Shown piece after piece: positions 1 through 10,946 of a DNA stretch of 64,000 nt. A model generated the notes under the pieces. It made no database searches, was not told where the DNA came from, and saw only the letters and a program-made list of their open reading frames with translations. The stretch is taken from NCBI RefSeq assembly GCF_002865645.1, contig NW_020194546.1:62001-126000 (forward strand), in the 5' to 3' direction. The DNA is from Hyaloscypha bicolor E. Its lineage: Eukaryota; Ascomycota; Leotiomycetes; Helotiales; Hyaloscyphaceae. The position numbers were made by a program, and so were the translations under genes. The stretch's first letter is position 1, and each line of letters begins with the position of its first letter.

Positions 1-1527
1 TACAGTGGACCCATGATTCTTGACAGCATCGACAGCAAGAATGAACTGCCTAGCCAGTCCATCGTCACCGCCACCATGACCGCCCTTGGCAATGAACGGC
101 CTGTATATTTTCTTCGTCCCAGTATTGAAATCTTCCACAGTGATAGTCGTGCTATCCGCATAGATCTCTCCATCAGATCCGTATATGTTGGTGTATCTGT
201 CACAGATCTTCTTTGTGTGAGCGACCATGTGGAAGACGGCGGTTTTGGCACCACGTCCAGCGAGAGCTTTCTCGTTGTCGTCATTAACCTTGGGAAGAGG
301 GTCATTGTCCCAGCTCATAGTCACCACTTGCTCATCGCAAACATCATTATCTGCTTCGTAAACACAGCGGCCGAACCAGTTCTTGGCTGCGATTTCTGAA
401 CCGGGAGTATCCTGAGTGTAGTTTTCCTCGAGCCTCTTCATGATGGCGGCTTCGCCTGCGGAAGGACCGCCCATGGATATGCATTCTTCAATCTCAGGAA
501 CCACAATGTGAACCGGCCAATGAGTGTTGCCGGATCCAAGGCCCTTGAGTTCAGATCCCAGGTAAATCTTCTTTGCAGAATATTTGCAATACGTTTCGAT
601 TGGGCAAGAAAGACAATTGGTTGCATTTCCAGCAGCCGTTGGCTTTCGAGTCTTGTTGAAATACTGAAGAGATCCAACAGAAGTTACGGTTGTGGGTATA
701 TGGGCTGGGCGGGTGCTATTTGGAGGTGGGGAGCAAAGTAACCAGAGGAGAACGTCAATGTCGTGACAGGACTTGGTTAGGAGTGATGGGGCTGTGGTAG
801 ATTCTCTTCGCCAATTGCCTCTGCAGCCTCTCAGTGATCAATTCCAAAGGAGTGAAGCAAGAGATACATACCTAACGTAGCTGTGTGTGAAGTGCCACCA
901 CCCAACAGGTTCCGTATGATTGATTGACAGAATCTCTCCAATGATTTTGTCTTCCAATAGTAGTTTCCGTAGCAGCATGTTATGTGGGCTGTATCTCAGG
1001 ACGTGCCCTATTGAGAAGATTCTGGACGGGGTGGTATTTGGAAGGTTCGGGAGGAGAGACTTGTATATCGAGACACAGTCGTCCAAGGTGGTGGCCAAAG
1101 GCTTCTCGCACATAATATGCAGGCCGAGGGGAGCCAATCCAACAACGACCTCCTTGTGCTGCTCATCCAATACGCAGATGAATGCTCCATCCACCCCTGC
1201 CGGTACCTCTTCTCCTCTGCTGGCCTTCGCCCGCCTCTCCAATTCCCATTTCAGAAATGCCCTCCAATCTTCGAACCCTTGTCCATCCGTTGGCCCTGCC
1301 TTGCCCCAGATGTATTTCTCCCCAAGTTGCTTTCGCTTGTATGCAACAGGTTCTGCCACAGCTACAATTATGCCGTTCGTTGATTCTGCGGTAGCTCTGG
1401 CATATGCATTGCCTCGTGAGCCTGCCCCGATGATGAGGAGTCGTGGGGGATTTGCTGACATGGCAGGACGTGGAGGAGCGGGAAGAGATTCACCATCATC
1501 GACTGGGGAGTCTGCGTGAGGTGCCAT
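1..1527 (-). CDS. Gfo/Idh/MocA-family NAD(P)-dependent oxidoreductase (5' part, 3' end outside window)
   Basis: The N-terminal Rossmann fold is visible as LLIIGAGSRGNAYA, followed by ICVLDEQHKEVVV and the family motif MCEKPLATTLDD, whose EKP lysine is the usual catalytic or cofactor-contact residue. Members oxidise or reduce sugars, inositols and related polyols with NAD(P); the substrate cannot be read here. Two exons are seen: 1527-872 and 820-1, joined across a 51-nt intron (GTATGT...CTGCAG) so that HSYVR continues as GNWRRE and then KSCHDIDVLLWLL, a conserved stretch of the second domain. The start is the ATG at 1527 (good context, AAC ATG G); an internal ATG at 1461 (MSANPPR), directly before the fold, is the alternative. 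Codons upstream of 1527 are open but have no ATG. The C-terminal part runs off the left edge. Confidence 0.88.
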
Positions 1528-2254
1528 GTTGCTTCTGGATGTGGGGCAATGCTCTCGAGGGGATCGAGTGCCTTTTGAGCCCGAGCCCCAGGCTCCCACC
1601 TTGGATCTGGTCAGCCTTGTGGACCACGCAGTCGCGGATTCACTGGCTTGAAAGTTATGCAACGTTACCGACCAGTTACATGGCTGGTATTTGAATTGAC
1701 AGAGGTCAGCTAAAGCTTGGCATCTCGAGCTAATTGTGTGACTGGCAATTTGTGTTCATGGCGTTTCAAAGGTGGGAGGAGGTTCAATTGAGCTGCCCCA
1801 CTAGGCGGATCGCCGCTTTTGAGATGTCTTCTTGGGCTAGGTTTCTTCCCTATGCAGCTGCAGAGGTCAAAGTCTTCACAAGCTCCATCTGAACAGAAGA
1901 ACTGAACCTTGGATGCTACGAATTTGATTTGATAAGACAGAGCTTACTTTATTTTTTCCATGGATAAAACTCTGGACCGTTGCTGGGACAGGACTGGTAG
2001 CAAGGACTCGCTTAGCTAAAAGAGGCAAAACTCGCTTTCTCGCCCACAGCTTTCAACCCCCAATATCACAAATTTCAAAAAACCATTGTAAAACAATTTC
2101 TTTCGCAGTTGTTCTACAAAAAAGCTTCAAAAATTGTTGCAAAACAGCTGTAAAAGCAAAATATGTATCAGAAACCTCAAAAGAAGAAACCCCTGAGATG
2201 AAGTTCGCTGAGAGAGTTAATCCTTAATTCAAATAATTTGATTTAATTGAACTT
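1528..2254. other. intergenic, no gene seen
   Basis: This is the upstream side of the oxidoreductase. Around 2050-2165 it is A/T-rich with several loosely repeated short TTGT/AAAAC-type words. No open frame with coding character and no transposon ends were found. Confidence 0.5.
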
Positions 2255-2406
2255 ACACCTAGACGGGACTCGAACCCGCAATCTTTGCCAATTTCCAGAA
2301 TAAGAACACGAATATTCAGCCGGAAAGCAACGCTCCAAGGATGTTAGTATGGGATGAAAGCTTGGCGTTCAGATGAAACTTACCCTTACCATTAGGCCAC
2401 CAGGCC
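2255..2406 (-). tRNA. tRNA-Arg(CCG)-like gene with anticodon intron and a second, D-arm insertion
   Basis: Read on the minus strand, the locus folds as a tRNA once two segments are removed. Acceptor 5' strand GGCCTGG (2406-2400), D arm TGGCCTAATGGTAAGG...C (2399-2384 plus 2332), anticodon stem TTGCT/GGCAA (2330-2326 and 2289-2285), loop TTCCGG + T with anticodon CCG at 2323-2321, variable AGATT, T arm GCGGG-TTCGAGT-CCCGT, acceptor 3' strand CTAGGTG, discriminator T. A 29-nt intron (2319-2291) lies one base 3' of the anticodon, the canonical place, and its CTGGAA pairs with the TTCCGG of the loop. A second 51-nt segment (2383-2333) interrupts the D stem. The removed-intron molecule is 72 nt. 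A box and B box (GGTTCGAGTCC) are intact, but pair 1-72 is G.G, two acceptor pairs are G.U, and no T-run of four or more follows closely, so it may be a pseudogene. Confidence 0.7.
2333..2383 (-). other. spliceosomal-type intron-like insertion inside the tRNA D arm
   Basis: The 51-nt insert begins GTAAGT, has TACTAAC 10 nt before its end and ends GGAG. Removing it exactly restores the D-stem pairing GCCT/AGGC. These are the consensus 5' splice site, branch site and 3' splice site of fungal mRNA introns, and the length matches the mRNA introns elsewhere in this window. It is not a tRNA-endonuclease intron, because it is not in the anticodon loop. Confidence 0.65.
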
Positions 2407-4357
2407 AGTTTTCACTGGTCTTTGAACCGGAAAATCGCTTATTTGGCCCTATACTGCTCACCCATTTTTGGAATGTTTCGGCCAATCACATGCTTCCATT
2501 TCCTATTGTCCAGTCAAGGCGAAAGTGAGCTCTAGCATGTAAAATTTGGACCCCTTGTCAATCATAGTCCTAAATTGTGATATCGAAATTTACTGTTGCC
2601 TTTTCTAGCTTTTTAACCACGTGTTCATGAAATTCCTTGACTGTTATCTTAAAGCATCTGCGGAAAGACGTCTTGAAAGTGATCTATTGTGCCCTAAAAA
2701 TTAGAAGGAATGCTAGTTATGTGTTCAACGCTGCACTTCTATCAATAGATTTGGCTCTAAGGGTTCTGAAATTTGAAATCCTTTCTTTGTGTGGTTGTGC
2801 TTTGTTGTGATATTGGAAAAAATAATTTGTCCTCAATGCAGCCTGACAACTTCAAGTGAAGGAAGGACAAAGCAAGGAGTAGGTGAGCTCTTATTCACGT
2901 TGATAAGCATTCCTGCAGATGCACCAACGGTTTCTTTTCGGTCTCCTGCCGGTTCAATGTGACCATTTGGACCGCTATAGCGTGGCCAGGCTTCACGCGT
3001 GATCCAGAGCTGTCTTCATAATGCGTGTCCTCAAGGCGGGAGATCCTTCTTCAGCGTGCTCATCATAATTTCTTCAGTCGCGTTGGAGCTTACCCAAAGA
3101 CTGTCTTGATTGAGTTGTGCTTGTGGAAAAAGCCTCATGCCTCCGGAAAGGTCCTTTGACTATTGAAATTGGCTGGTGTTGCAGAAGTTTAAAACCGAAT
3201 TTATTAGTGGCTTTTTTTTGGCTCGCCTTCACCATGGGCCCTAATTCTTAAGACTTTGCCTTTCGAATCTAGATGAAATCCGCCGTCAATTATCAAAATC
3301 TTCGATTTGGGGTGAAATTTGCTGTCAATCATTAATAGATTTCCTCCTTGATTTGAATGTACCCACCCTATTCCGGGGACCTACCTTCACCCGACGTCTG
3401 CAAACCCTCTTCATCCAGCACCAAATCATTACCGACTACGGTCTCTGCCCGTAATCCATGTTATAGGATATGTCTGCTGACACCGCAGACAGCCTTGTAG
3501 AATGTTCCCTGCTTGTAATAAAGGGAAATCTTCTCCTTGAAGCTTTACAATGTACACATCCTCAAATTGAACACATCAATTAGTATCATAGAAATGAATC
3601 GGATCGTAAAGTGAAATTGTTTTGATTTACATGTCAGTTCAACTCGGCCTGCAGCTCTATAAATCGCGGGAACGTATTATTACACTGCTGTCAATATGGC
3701 ATCATGCCGAAAGTTTTGGGTATTTGGTCAAGCCGGTGCACTTTCTAGCTGACACTTCGATAACCTAAGTGTCCACACGTATGTTGGCATGGAACTTGAG
3801 AGCAAGAACAATCTCGAATCTGAATAGGTCTTGAGAGGTACAGATGATTCACGTGGAGCAATGAAGCCAAGACCGTGATCAAGTTGTAGGCATTTGGAAA
3901 GACAGATCACATCTCTGAAGACTGTGAAGCAGTATCGCAAGATTTCGTTTTGAGAGAATCAATGAATTAAGGTGGTAAAGAATAAGAACATAGAACATAA
4001 AGCAGAGCTTTTTGTACACATATGCAAAAAGAGAAGAAACAAGCTAAGTGAGCCAATTGTGTTATGAAAAACCTTCATCTACTAACTAACTACACCACTC
4101 TCGATTTTGACTTGTCTTCAGATACTTTAAGGACATATATGCTTTGATAAAGAAAGTTATCAAGGGATCAAACGGTTCAAAAACCACCCTTCGTACCGTG
4201 CACGTGCCCAAGCTGCGTTCGAGATAGGTCATTTGCCTTGTATAGAGTCATGATCGGCAGCTCTCGATCAGGAGGGAGAGGAGGTGAAGCCATGTCACTG
4301 GGCACTTGGATCTACCAAAATTTGGAAAAATGAACACCATTGGCCGGATGAAGGGTA
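2407..4357. other. intergenic, no gene seen
   Basis: About 1.9 kb with no open frame of coding character on either strand. No terminal inverted repeats or tandem repeats were noticed. Confidence 0.45.
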
Positions 4358-4989
4358 TCAAGAAGCACAAACCGAAAGGCCCTTTGCCCAAGCCTTACTT
4401 GCCTCTCCTTTCCTAGCGACAAATACAGCCTCAACCTCCGGAACTTCAATTCCCATCTCTTTCTCGACCTCCTTCACTCTCTCAATTACCACCCTAAACC
4501 ATCCAATTTCCTTCCGTATCCTAGCGTTTAAGGTTTCCTCACTAGATTCACAAACTCACCATCCTCGCTCAACCTCTTGTCACAATGCATACTAAACACG
4601 ACAATCATCCTCCCCAGAAAAGTACAGTACGTCCTTCTCCTTCTCCACGTAGTCATATCCTCCGCCCTTCTTCTCTCACACGGAATATTGCTTTTTGATT
4701 AAATCACGTGATTACAGACAGGTGGAGAACAGTGCGGGGAGTGTGTGGCTCCGGTGGGCAAGGCGGAGCTGGATTTCGGGATAGAACGACCTCGGACGGA
4801 TCGTAGGTCCGAATCCAGGCTTGGAGGATGCCGGGTGTCGAGGTCTGAGGCGATGGGGTGGATGCGAGGTGGGTGTGAATCTGCTTGGGTGTAGGTTGCC
4901 ATATCCGACATTTGAACCTGGATCTCGCGCGGAAGTTTGGGGAAGCACGTGAACTCACTGGTGCTAGGAGAGCAACAGATATCTGCCAT
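4358..4989 (-). pseudogene. decayed 2EXR-type fungal gene
   Basis: Pieces of one family appear in order but in different frames. From the ATG at 4989: STSEFTCFPKLPREIQVQ matches the start of 2EXR proteins (F-x-x-FPxLPxELRxKIW); the next piece RIWQ is in another frame; then HTLPALFSTCL-stop-SRDLIKKQYS in a third frame, which corresponds to the family's conserved C-x-ESR element with the codon before SR now TAA; then GYDYVEKEKDVLYFSG, the usual DTLYF-like element; and finally ETLNARIRKEIGWFRVVIERVKEVEKEMGIEVPEVEAVFVARKGEASKAWAKG up to a TGA at 4358. (The last piece is quoted only as a sequence of recognisable segments.) Several frameshifts and stops separate the pieces and no GT-AG introns bridge them. 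2EXR proteins are common in fungi and have no assigned biochemical function. Confidence 0.55.
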
Positions 4990-5473
4990 GATAGGAGGTC
5001 GGAGTAGGGTTTGACTTGTCAGGTTGAGGTTCTATGAGGTTCTGTGAAAGGGCTGAGCTCGGTGTGGTAACCCTTAACGGTTGAGGTCGGGCCAGCTGAA
5101 CACGTGAGGACTTCTCCTTACATTGAAAATGAATGAGATTTTGTTGCACGTCTAATCAGTCACAAGCCTGTTTTTGCATATGACGAGACGTCAATTACTG
5201 GGGTTCAAACCTGCTCTGCTGCTGGAGTTGTAGTGCAGCAGCTGAGGCTGATCAAAAATGCCTATCTTTGCGGGGTTGAGATCGTCTTTGATCGAGGTAC
5301 TTTGAATTCACGTGAATCACCGAGGGCATAGTGGCTTGGCACAAGACATCCCATTGAAGGCATCCATTAAACCCAAACTAAACTAAACTACATACAAGCA
5401 CGATCCAATTTTCAACCAATTCCCAAGCTAACATTACAGTGAACAATTCATAAGTCATACAATCGCAACCTTT
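4990..5473. other. intergenic, no gene seen
   Basis: This stretch separates the decayed 2EXR gene from the 3' end of the DUF3659-type gene. It will hold the latter's 3' untranslated region; no further feature was recognised. Confidence 0.45.
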
Positions 5474-6225
5474 TTAGTTCTTCTTTCCAGTGAGTGATTC
5501 CGTGACCATTCCAAGACCAAGACCTTTGAGAATGCCTTTGAGACCAAGACCACCCAAGAGGTTGTCAAGGAGACCACCGAGACCGAGGCCAGCCAGAAGT
5601 CTACCAACAAGACCCAACACACCGCTGAGGAGCAAACCAACAGCTGCGATAATCTGACCAAGTGGTTCTGAAATTGTCAGTGCTGCCATATAGATGGATT
5701 GAGAATGCTTACCAGCCAACAAGTTCCACAGAGGATTCAACTCCTTCTTGGCATGAGGCATGCCCGCGATCTTCTTCTTAGCATTGTCAATGGTTTGAGT
5801 AACGTTTCCAGCCAGCTCCTTGAGGACTTCAGCGAGACGGTACTCTTCTGGGGTGGCTTCTCTGGCAGCTGTCTTGTGCTTGGCGTTGGCTTGGATGCGT
5901 CCATCGGGATCAAGGCCACGGATAACACCGTTTGCTTCAGTCAAGATTAGACCGCCTTGCTCGATGAGTGGCTTGACGGTATCGACCAATTTCTGCTCGT
6001 CGAGCTCCTCTTTTGGTTGACGCTCGGCGGCGTCGATAGCCTATATTAATGTTAGGATAGGATTGATGGTAATATTTGAGTGAGCTCGACATACCTCTGT
6101 GATCATCTTCAAGATGGGGTTGATCTTATCAAGAGATTGTTGAATACACATAGCCAATTGGCCAGCGAGCTTCTTATCCATTTCAAGTTGTTTGCGCTCT
6201 GCAATCTCCTCGGGAGACTCTGTTG

Positions 6226-6256
<31 letters not shown>

Positions 6257-9200
6257 CTCTGCCTCAGGCTCAGGCGGGATGTCCTCGAGGAGAGTTACGT
6301 GGCCGATGACTTGGTTTTTGAGATTATAGACGTCGCCATCTTCGTCAATCTCCTTGCCAGCACACTTTGTGATGTCGCCGTCTGTCAATTTTGCGATCAC
6401 ATCTCCTGTTCCGAGAGTTAGCACTGTATAATTAGGAAGATTCTGAAGGATGAGCCTCCGATGCTTACCATCTTCGTCAACGACATTGCCCTCGCGGTTG
6501 ACCTTTCGGCCAGCGACAGGGTTGTGTGCCTTCTGTTTCTCTTCTGGCTCCCATCTCTCAGCACGACCGATTGTGTTGCCATTTTTGTCCAATACATCTC
6601 CATCATCATCAACCTCCTTGCCATAGAGTTGTTTTCCGTCGCCCTGTATGAGACGACCGATCGTAACGCCATTTGAGTCAGCGACCAATCCGTCCTTGGT
6701 GACTTTCGGGGAGTCGAATCCAGCGAATGGACCTTCCTTCTGGCCCGCTCTCTCGCTCTCAGGAACAAGTTCAGCACGACCAACGATGTTTCCGCCTTCA
6801 CTCCAGACATTGCCATCCTTGTCGCACATCTTACCTGCAAGTTTCTTGGGATCTCCCTCGACCAGGCGACCATAGATTTCACCGTGGGAATCCACGACGT
6901 TGCCGACCTTGTTGACGCGCTTACCGGCCAGAGCCGACATGTCAATTTTCTCTGGCTCAGGGACGGCCTCCTCTTCAGGTCCATCCCATCTTTCGGCCTT
7001 GCCAAGTACGTTGCCAACCCTATCGACGACCTCTCCGTCTGGGTCGATCTTCTTCCCGATGAGCTTTTTCGCGTCTCCCTCGACCAATTTGCCAACAATC
7101 TGGCCTTCGTAGATGACGTGACCCTCCTTGTTGATAACTGCGTCTGGGAAATCTTCGAATGGCTTTCCTGTGATCTCGTCTCTTTCGTCGACAGGAATAA
7201 GTTCTGCGGTGCCGATGACTTTGCCCGATTCGGACCAGATCTTGCCATCCTTGTCGACCTTCTTGCCGATGAGCTTGGCTAGGGCGCCGGACACAACGCG
7301 ACCGAAAAGCTTGCCGTTATCATCGACGACATTTCCGGCCTTGTTAACCTTCATCCCTTCCCTACAGACGTGATTAGTTTCTCCTTGCTGGTGTGAGGCC
7401 GGCTGCTTACATGGCGGAGAGATCCTCAACTTCCTCTGGGACCTCCTCTGGAGCGTCCTCTTCTTGGTAACGCTCAGCCTTCCCCAGGACGTTGCCGTTC
7501 TTATCCAAGACATCTCCATCGGCGTCAACTTTCTTGCCCTCCAACTTCTTGGCCTCGCCCTCGATGAGCTTGCCCACAATTCGGCCTTCGAACATGACAT
7601 TACCCGATTTGTCGAGGACGGCATCTGGGAAGTCTTCAAAAGGTGCAGACGGCTCGGCTTCACGGTCCGTCTCTGGCAACAATTCTGCCTTTCCAATGAC
7701 CTTGCCTGAAAACGAATCAGTAATGAAGACAAGATTGGGGAAATGAGGTCCACGTACCGGTATCGTCCCAGATACAACCTTTATCGTCAACCTTCTTGCC
7801 GAGTAGCTTCTTGGGATCGCCCTCTACGAGAACACCGAACGGAGTTCCGTCTTCAGACACGATCTTCCCGAGCTTGTTTACGGTCTTTCCTTTCAGGATT
7901 GACAGGTCTGGAACTTCGCCCTCGGGAAGCTCGCCCTCGACACCCTCGACTTTTGACTTGGCATCCTCGGGAACTTCACCTTCGAGACCCTCCACTTTTT
8001 CCTTGGCCTCTTCGCCCTCAGGTAGTTCGCCCTCGACACCTTCGACTTTTGATTTGGCATCCTCGGGAACTTCACTTCCAAGACCCTCCACTTTGTCCTT
8101 GGCTTCTTCGCCCTCTAGAAGTTCACCGTCGGTACCCTCGACTTTGTCCTTGACGTCTTCGCCCTCGGGAAGTTCGCCCTCTACACCTTCTACTTTGTCC
8201 TTAGCTTCTTCACCTTCGGGGAGCTCCCCTTCAACGCCTTCGACTCTAGACTTGGCATCTTCAGGCAGTTTTGAGCCGAGTTCAGAGCCAGCTCCTTCGG
8301 CCTTTTCAAGCACGTCAGGTGTGATTTCTGCTTTGCCAATGGTGCTTCCTATGTAAAATCGTAGTCAGTAAAGTTGCTTCTGATTACCGCGGAGCCGGAT
8401 CAGACTTACCACTTTCACCCTTCAAGTTGCCTTCAGCGTCAATTTCCTTGATCGAGGTCCCTACAAGCTCCCGGGGTTCTCCTTCTGCGAGTTTCCCAAT
8501 CACGGTACCTGTCGCATTTGTGATCTCGCCGTTGTCCTGTACGCCGAATGGTGCCTCGAGTTCAGGTGCTTCGACATCAGGCTTCTCGGATTCCAAGCCA
8601 CCAATAGCTTCAGCGATCAAATCGGCTTTTCCGATCACGTTGCCCTCGGCATCTAAGACGTCCTAAAAGAACACAACAGTCAATAACGTTCTGAGTTGGG
8701 GTTCGTTTAGTGACATTCAAGCGAGGTAGGTATTCTTACACCTTCTTTATCCACCATGGATCCTTTTAGCTGTTTAGCTTTTTCGCCAGTGACACTGCAA
8801 TTCCACGGAGTCAGTATAACTTGATTCATGTAACCACAACTTGCGAGACATTTTGGAAGAAAAGAAATCTTGATGGTGCCGCGACTCGCGAGCCGTTCGG
8901 GAGGGGTACGGATTTCCATTTTATAGCAATTCGTGAGACATTCGGGGCCGAATGAACTTTGCATGTGCCATGAGTAGCGAGAGGAAAATATATCCTAGAG
9001 AATACTCACTGTCCAACAACCTTTCCTGTTTCATCTACAACTCGTCCCTCTTCGTCAACGCTGCCCGCAGCTTCAGTTCCTTCCTCCTCATCATCGACCG
9101 TCTCGAGTTCGTCAACATTTTGTGTTCCGTTATCAGTTGCCTCGTGAGTCTGGCTTCGAACATCATCGATATGACTTGACGCTGGTGCTGCAGCTTCGGT

Positions 9201-9299
9201 TGCCTTCTTTTTGGCAGCTTGGGGAGAACCAGCCAGGCTGCTTTGTTTGGACTGCCTTGGCAAGTTCTGCTGCATTGGTCTTTGCGCGATATCTGCCAT
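5474..9299 (-). CDS. DUF3659-repeat / DUF6987-type disordered protein (LEA-like)
   Basis: Nine exons give 1069 aa with all phases consistent: 9299-9010, 8794-8740, 8662-8410, 8348-7758, 7705-7411, 7361-6469, 6405-6095, 6040-5713, 5667-5474. The protein starts MADIAQRPMQQN with a Gln/Ala/Glu-rich region, then a run of imperfect VEG(V/L)(E/G)GE(L/V)PEGEE(A/D) repeats (about residues 200-330), then at least six copies of the DUF3659 unit, recognisable as G-K-x-V-N-K-x-G-N-V-V-D-x-x-G-x-x-x-G-R-(L/V)-V-x-G and V-D-x-D-G-x-V-x-(D/S)-x-x-G-x-x-(I/L)-G-(K/R)-A-E. A (PE)n tract encoded by a GGCTCT-type hexamer microsatellite (about 6222-6265) precedes a helical segment and a Gly/Leu-rich hydrophobic tail (LGGLLDNLLGGLGL). 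Such proteins are widespread in fungi and often annotated as LEA-domain proteins; a stress-protective or membrane-associated role is inference only. Confidence 0.88.
8795..9009 (-). repeat. three 45-nt tandem repeats inside a long intron
   Basis: This 215-nt intron is about four times longer than its neighbours. It contains three imperfect 45-nt units whose conserved core reads PECLTNC, PERLASR and PKCLASC in one frame. That frame begins at an ATG at 8964 and stays open straight into the next exon (VTGEKAKQ). Confidence 0.6.
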
Positions 9300-10946
9300 G
9301 TTGGCGATGTGCTTTAACAGTGATAGGACAGTATGGAGACCAGCGGAAATGTATTCTATGATTTTGCTTTGATATTGCGATTTGGGCTTTGTTCAAAGAC
9401 GCACGGGTATATTTTTGTTTGAGGGTGCGATTTAATTTCTGAAAAGGATCCTCAGGAGAGATGTGGTTATATGAGGGAGCTCAAAACTTCTTGCTCAGTA
9501 CCGAAAGTAAAACGAATAGCTACGTCATGTGGGTAGCTGCAGGAACTGAAAGCCCCTCATTGCACGTTCATAGCTATGCTCCAGGCCAGAAAGCGTGGTC
9601 TTACATCACACCACACAGAACTCTCCGTCAAGGAGGGTCAGGATGAGCTGTAGGCTCCTCTCCCCAGCCAGGATGAGGTCGATCGGGGTCTCCATCAATT
9701 TCGATATGATTCATGAGAAGTCTTTGGACAGGGGAAATAACAGGCTTTCCAGAATCGAAGACGGGGAGAATATTCATAGCTCCAGGCTCGTAGGGACACT
9801 AGCTCCCGCCTGGGAAGCTGGATGATCAGCGAGGCGATCAACGAGCCACACTTGTGCCCTGCAATTATAGGGTGTCCGAGACGTAACGGCGTCGACTGCC
9901 AACTGCGCAGTGTGTCGATCAAGGAAACCCTTGAGGCTTGACATTGATGTCGAAGTTGCTTCAAGAGTGGCGTTTGCGTGTCCAGCCGCTGTGGCTGGAC
10001 AGGCGAGTCAGTAAGCTAGTCCGTATTGGGCACTGTTTTGAGGTGACCAGGGGGCGGCAAAAGATGCCCCCTTTTTCCTTCCCGAACAGCCCTCCCCAGC
10101 CTGTGGCTCTCCACCACACCAATGACCACCATCAGCATCATGAACCCATCGGAAACTCTCATCCCACGCGTCAGCAGAGCACAATCCCATGATTTCCTTG
10201 TTTTGATCCTTTCTGATAACGCAACTGTTGCAGCAGACCCCGCCATCGAGGATTGTCCCGATCGCGATTCACCAGCCTCATCCTCATATCCCAGCTCCCC
10301 AGGTAATCCAGACCTCCCGAGGCGGTGGAGGACGCCGAGTCAAGTGACGAAAGGCCTCCGTGAGCACTTTACGGACAAAGGACAGATAGACTCGGACACG
10401 GTTGATGTACAGTACCGTTGGCAGATGCACAACCGTGTTCTTCTTCTACCAAGCGGCAAGACGGGACACTCGTTTCAAATGGCTTGGACTGAGGCTGCGT
10501 AACAACATATCGTGCAGCAAGGGCCGGAAAGAGGAAGCCGCTCTTATTTCTCAAGTGAGCTTACTTCGTGCAATGATGACGATTGATTGGCACATCTGAA
10601 CGTACTGTTCATGCATAGGAGCTTACCTCGTCCAGTGATCTTCAAGTAGCCCTGTGAAGTGGTGAGCCACACCTCAGTTTGGAGTGCCAGTGGAGCACGG
10701 CCATCTTCCCAGTTTCTTTGCCACCTAATATCCTACCCCGCTTGAACCCTGACTTGGAGTGAGGCAAAGATCGAGAAGCTCAGTCGGTCATCGAGTGCCG
10801 GTATTCCACCCTCGTCATAGCTCGTCGCAAAAAGTTAGAAAGCAATAAGTAGATCCTTTTGGAATCTATTATCAAGTCAGTTAACCAATCTATACCTTCG
10901 AGAGATAAGACCGAGCTTTATCATTGCCTATAATTTTCGTCTCGAG
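9300..10946. other. shared 5' region between two divergent LEA-like genes
   Basis: This 1.65-kb region separates the divergently read genes starting at 9299 (minus) and 10947 (plus) and should contain both promoters. It holds a 126-codon open frame at 10122-10502 (MTTISIMNPSETLIP...) that I could not assign to a family and do not call a gene. Confidence 0.5.

Noticed and set aside
5190..5235. Possible B-box-like GGTTTGAACCC on the minus strand
   Set aside because: The T stem does not pair and no A box or acceptor partner lies at a suitable distance.
10122..10502. 126-codon plus-strand frame upstream of the LEA-like gene
   Set aside because: Starts with ATG but has no motif, no homology I recognise, and overlaps equally long minus-strand frames.
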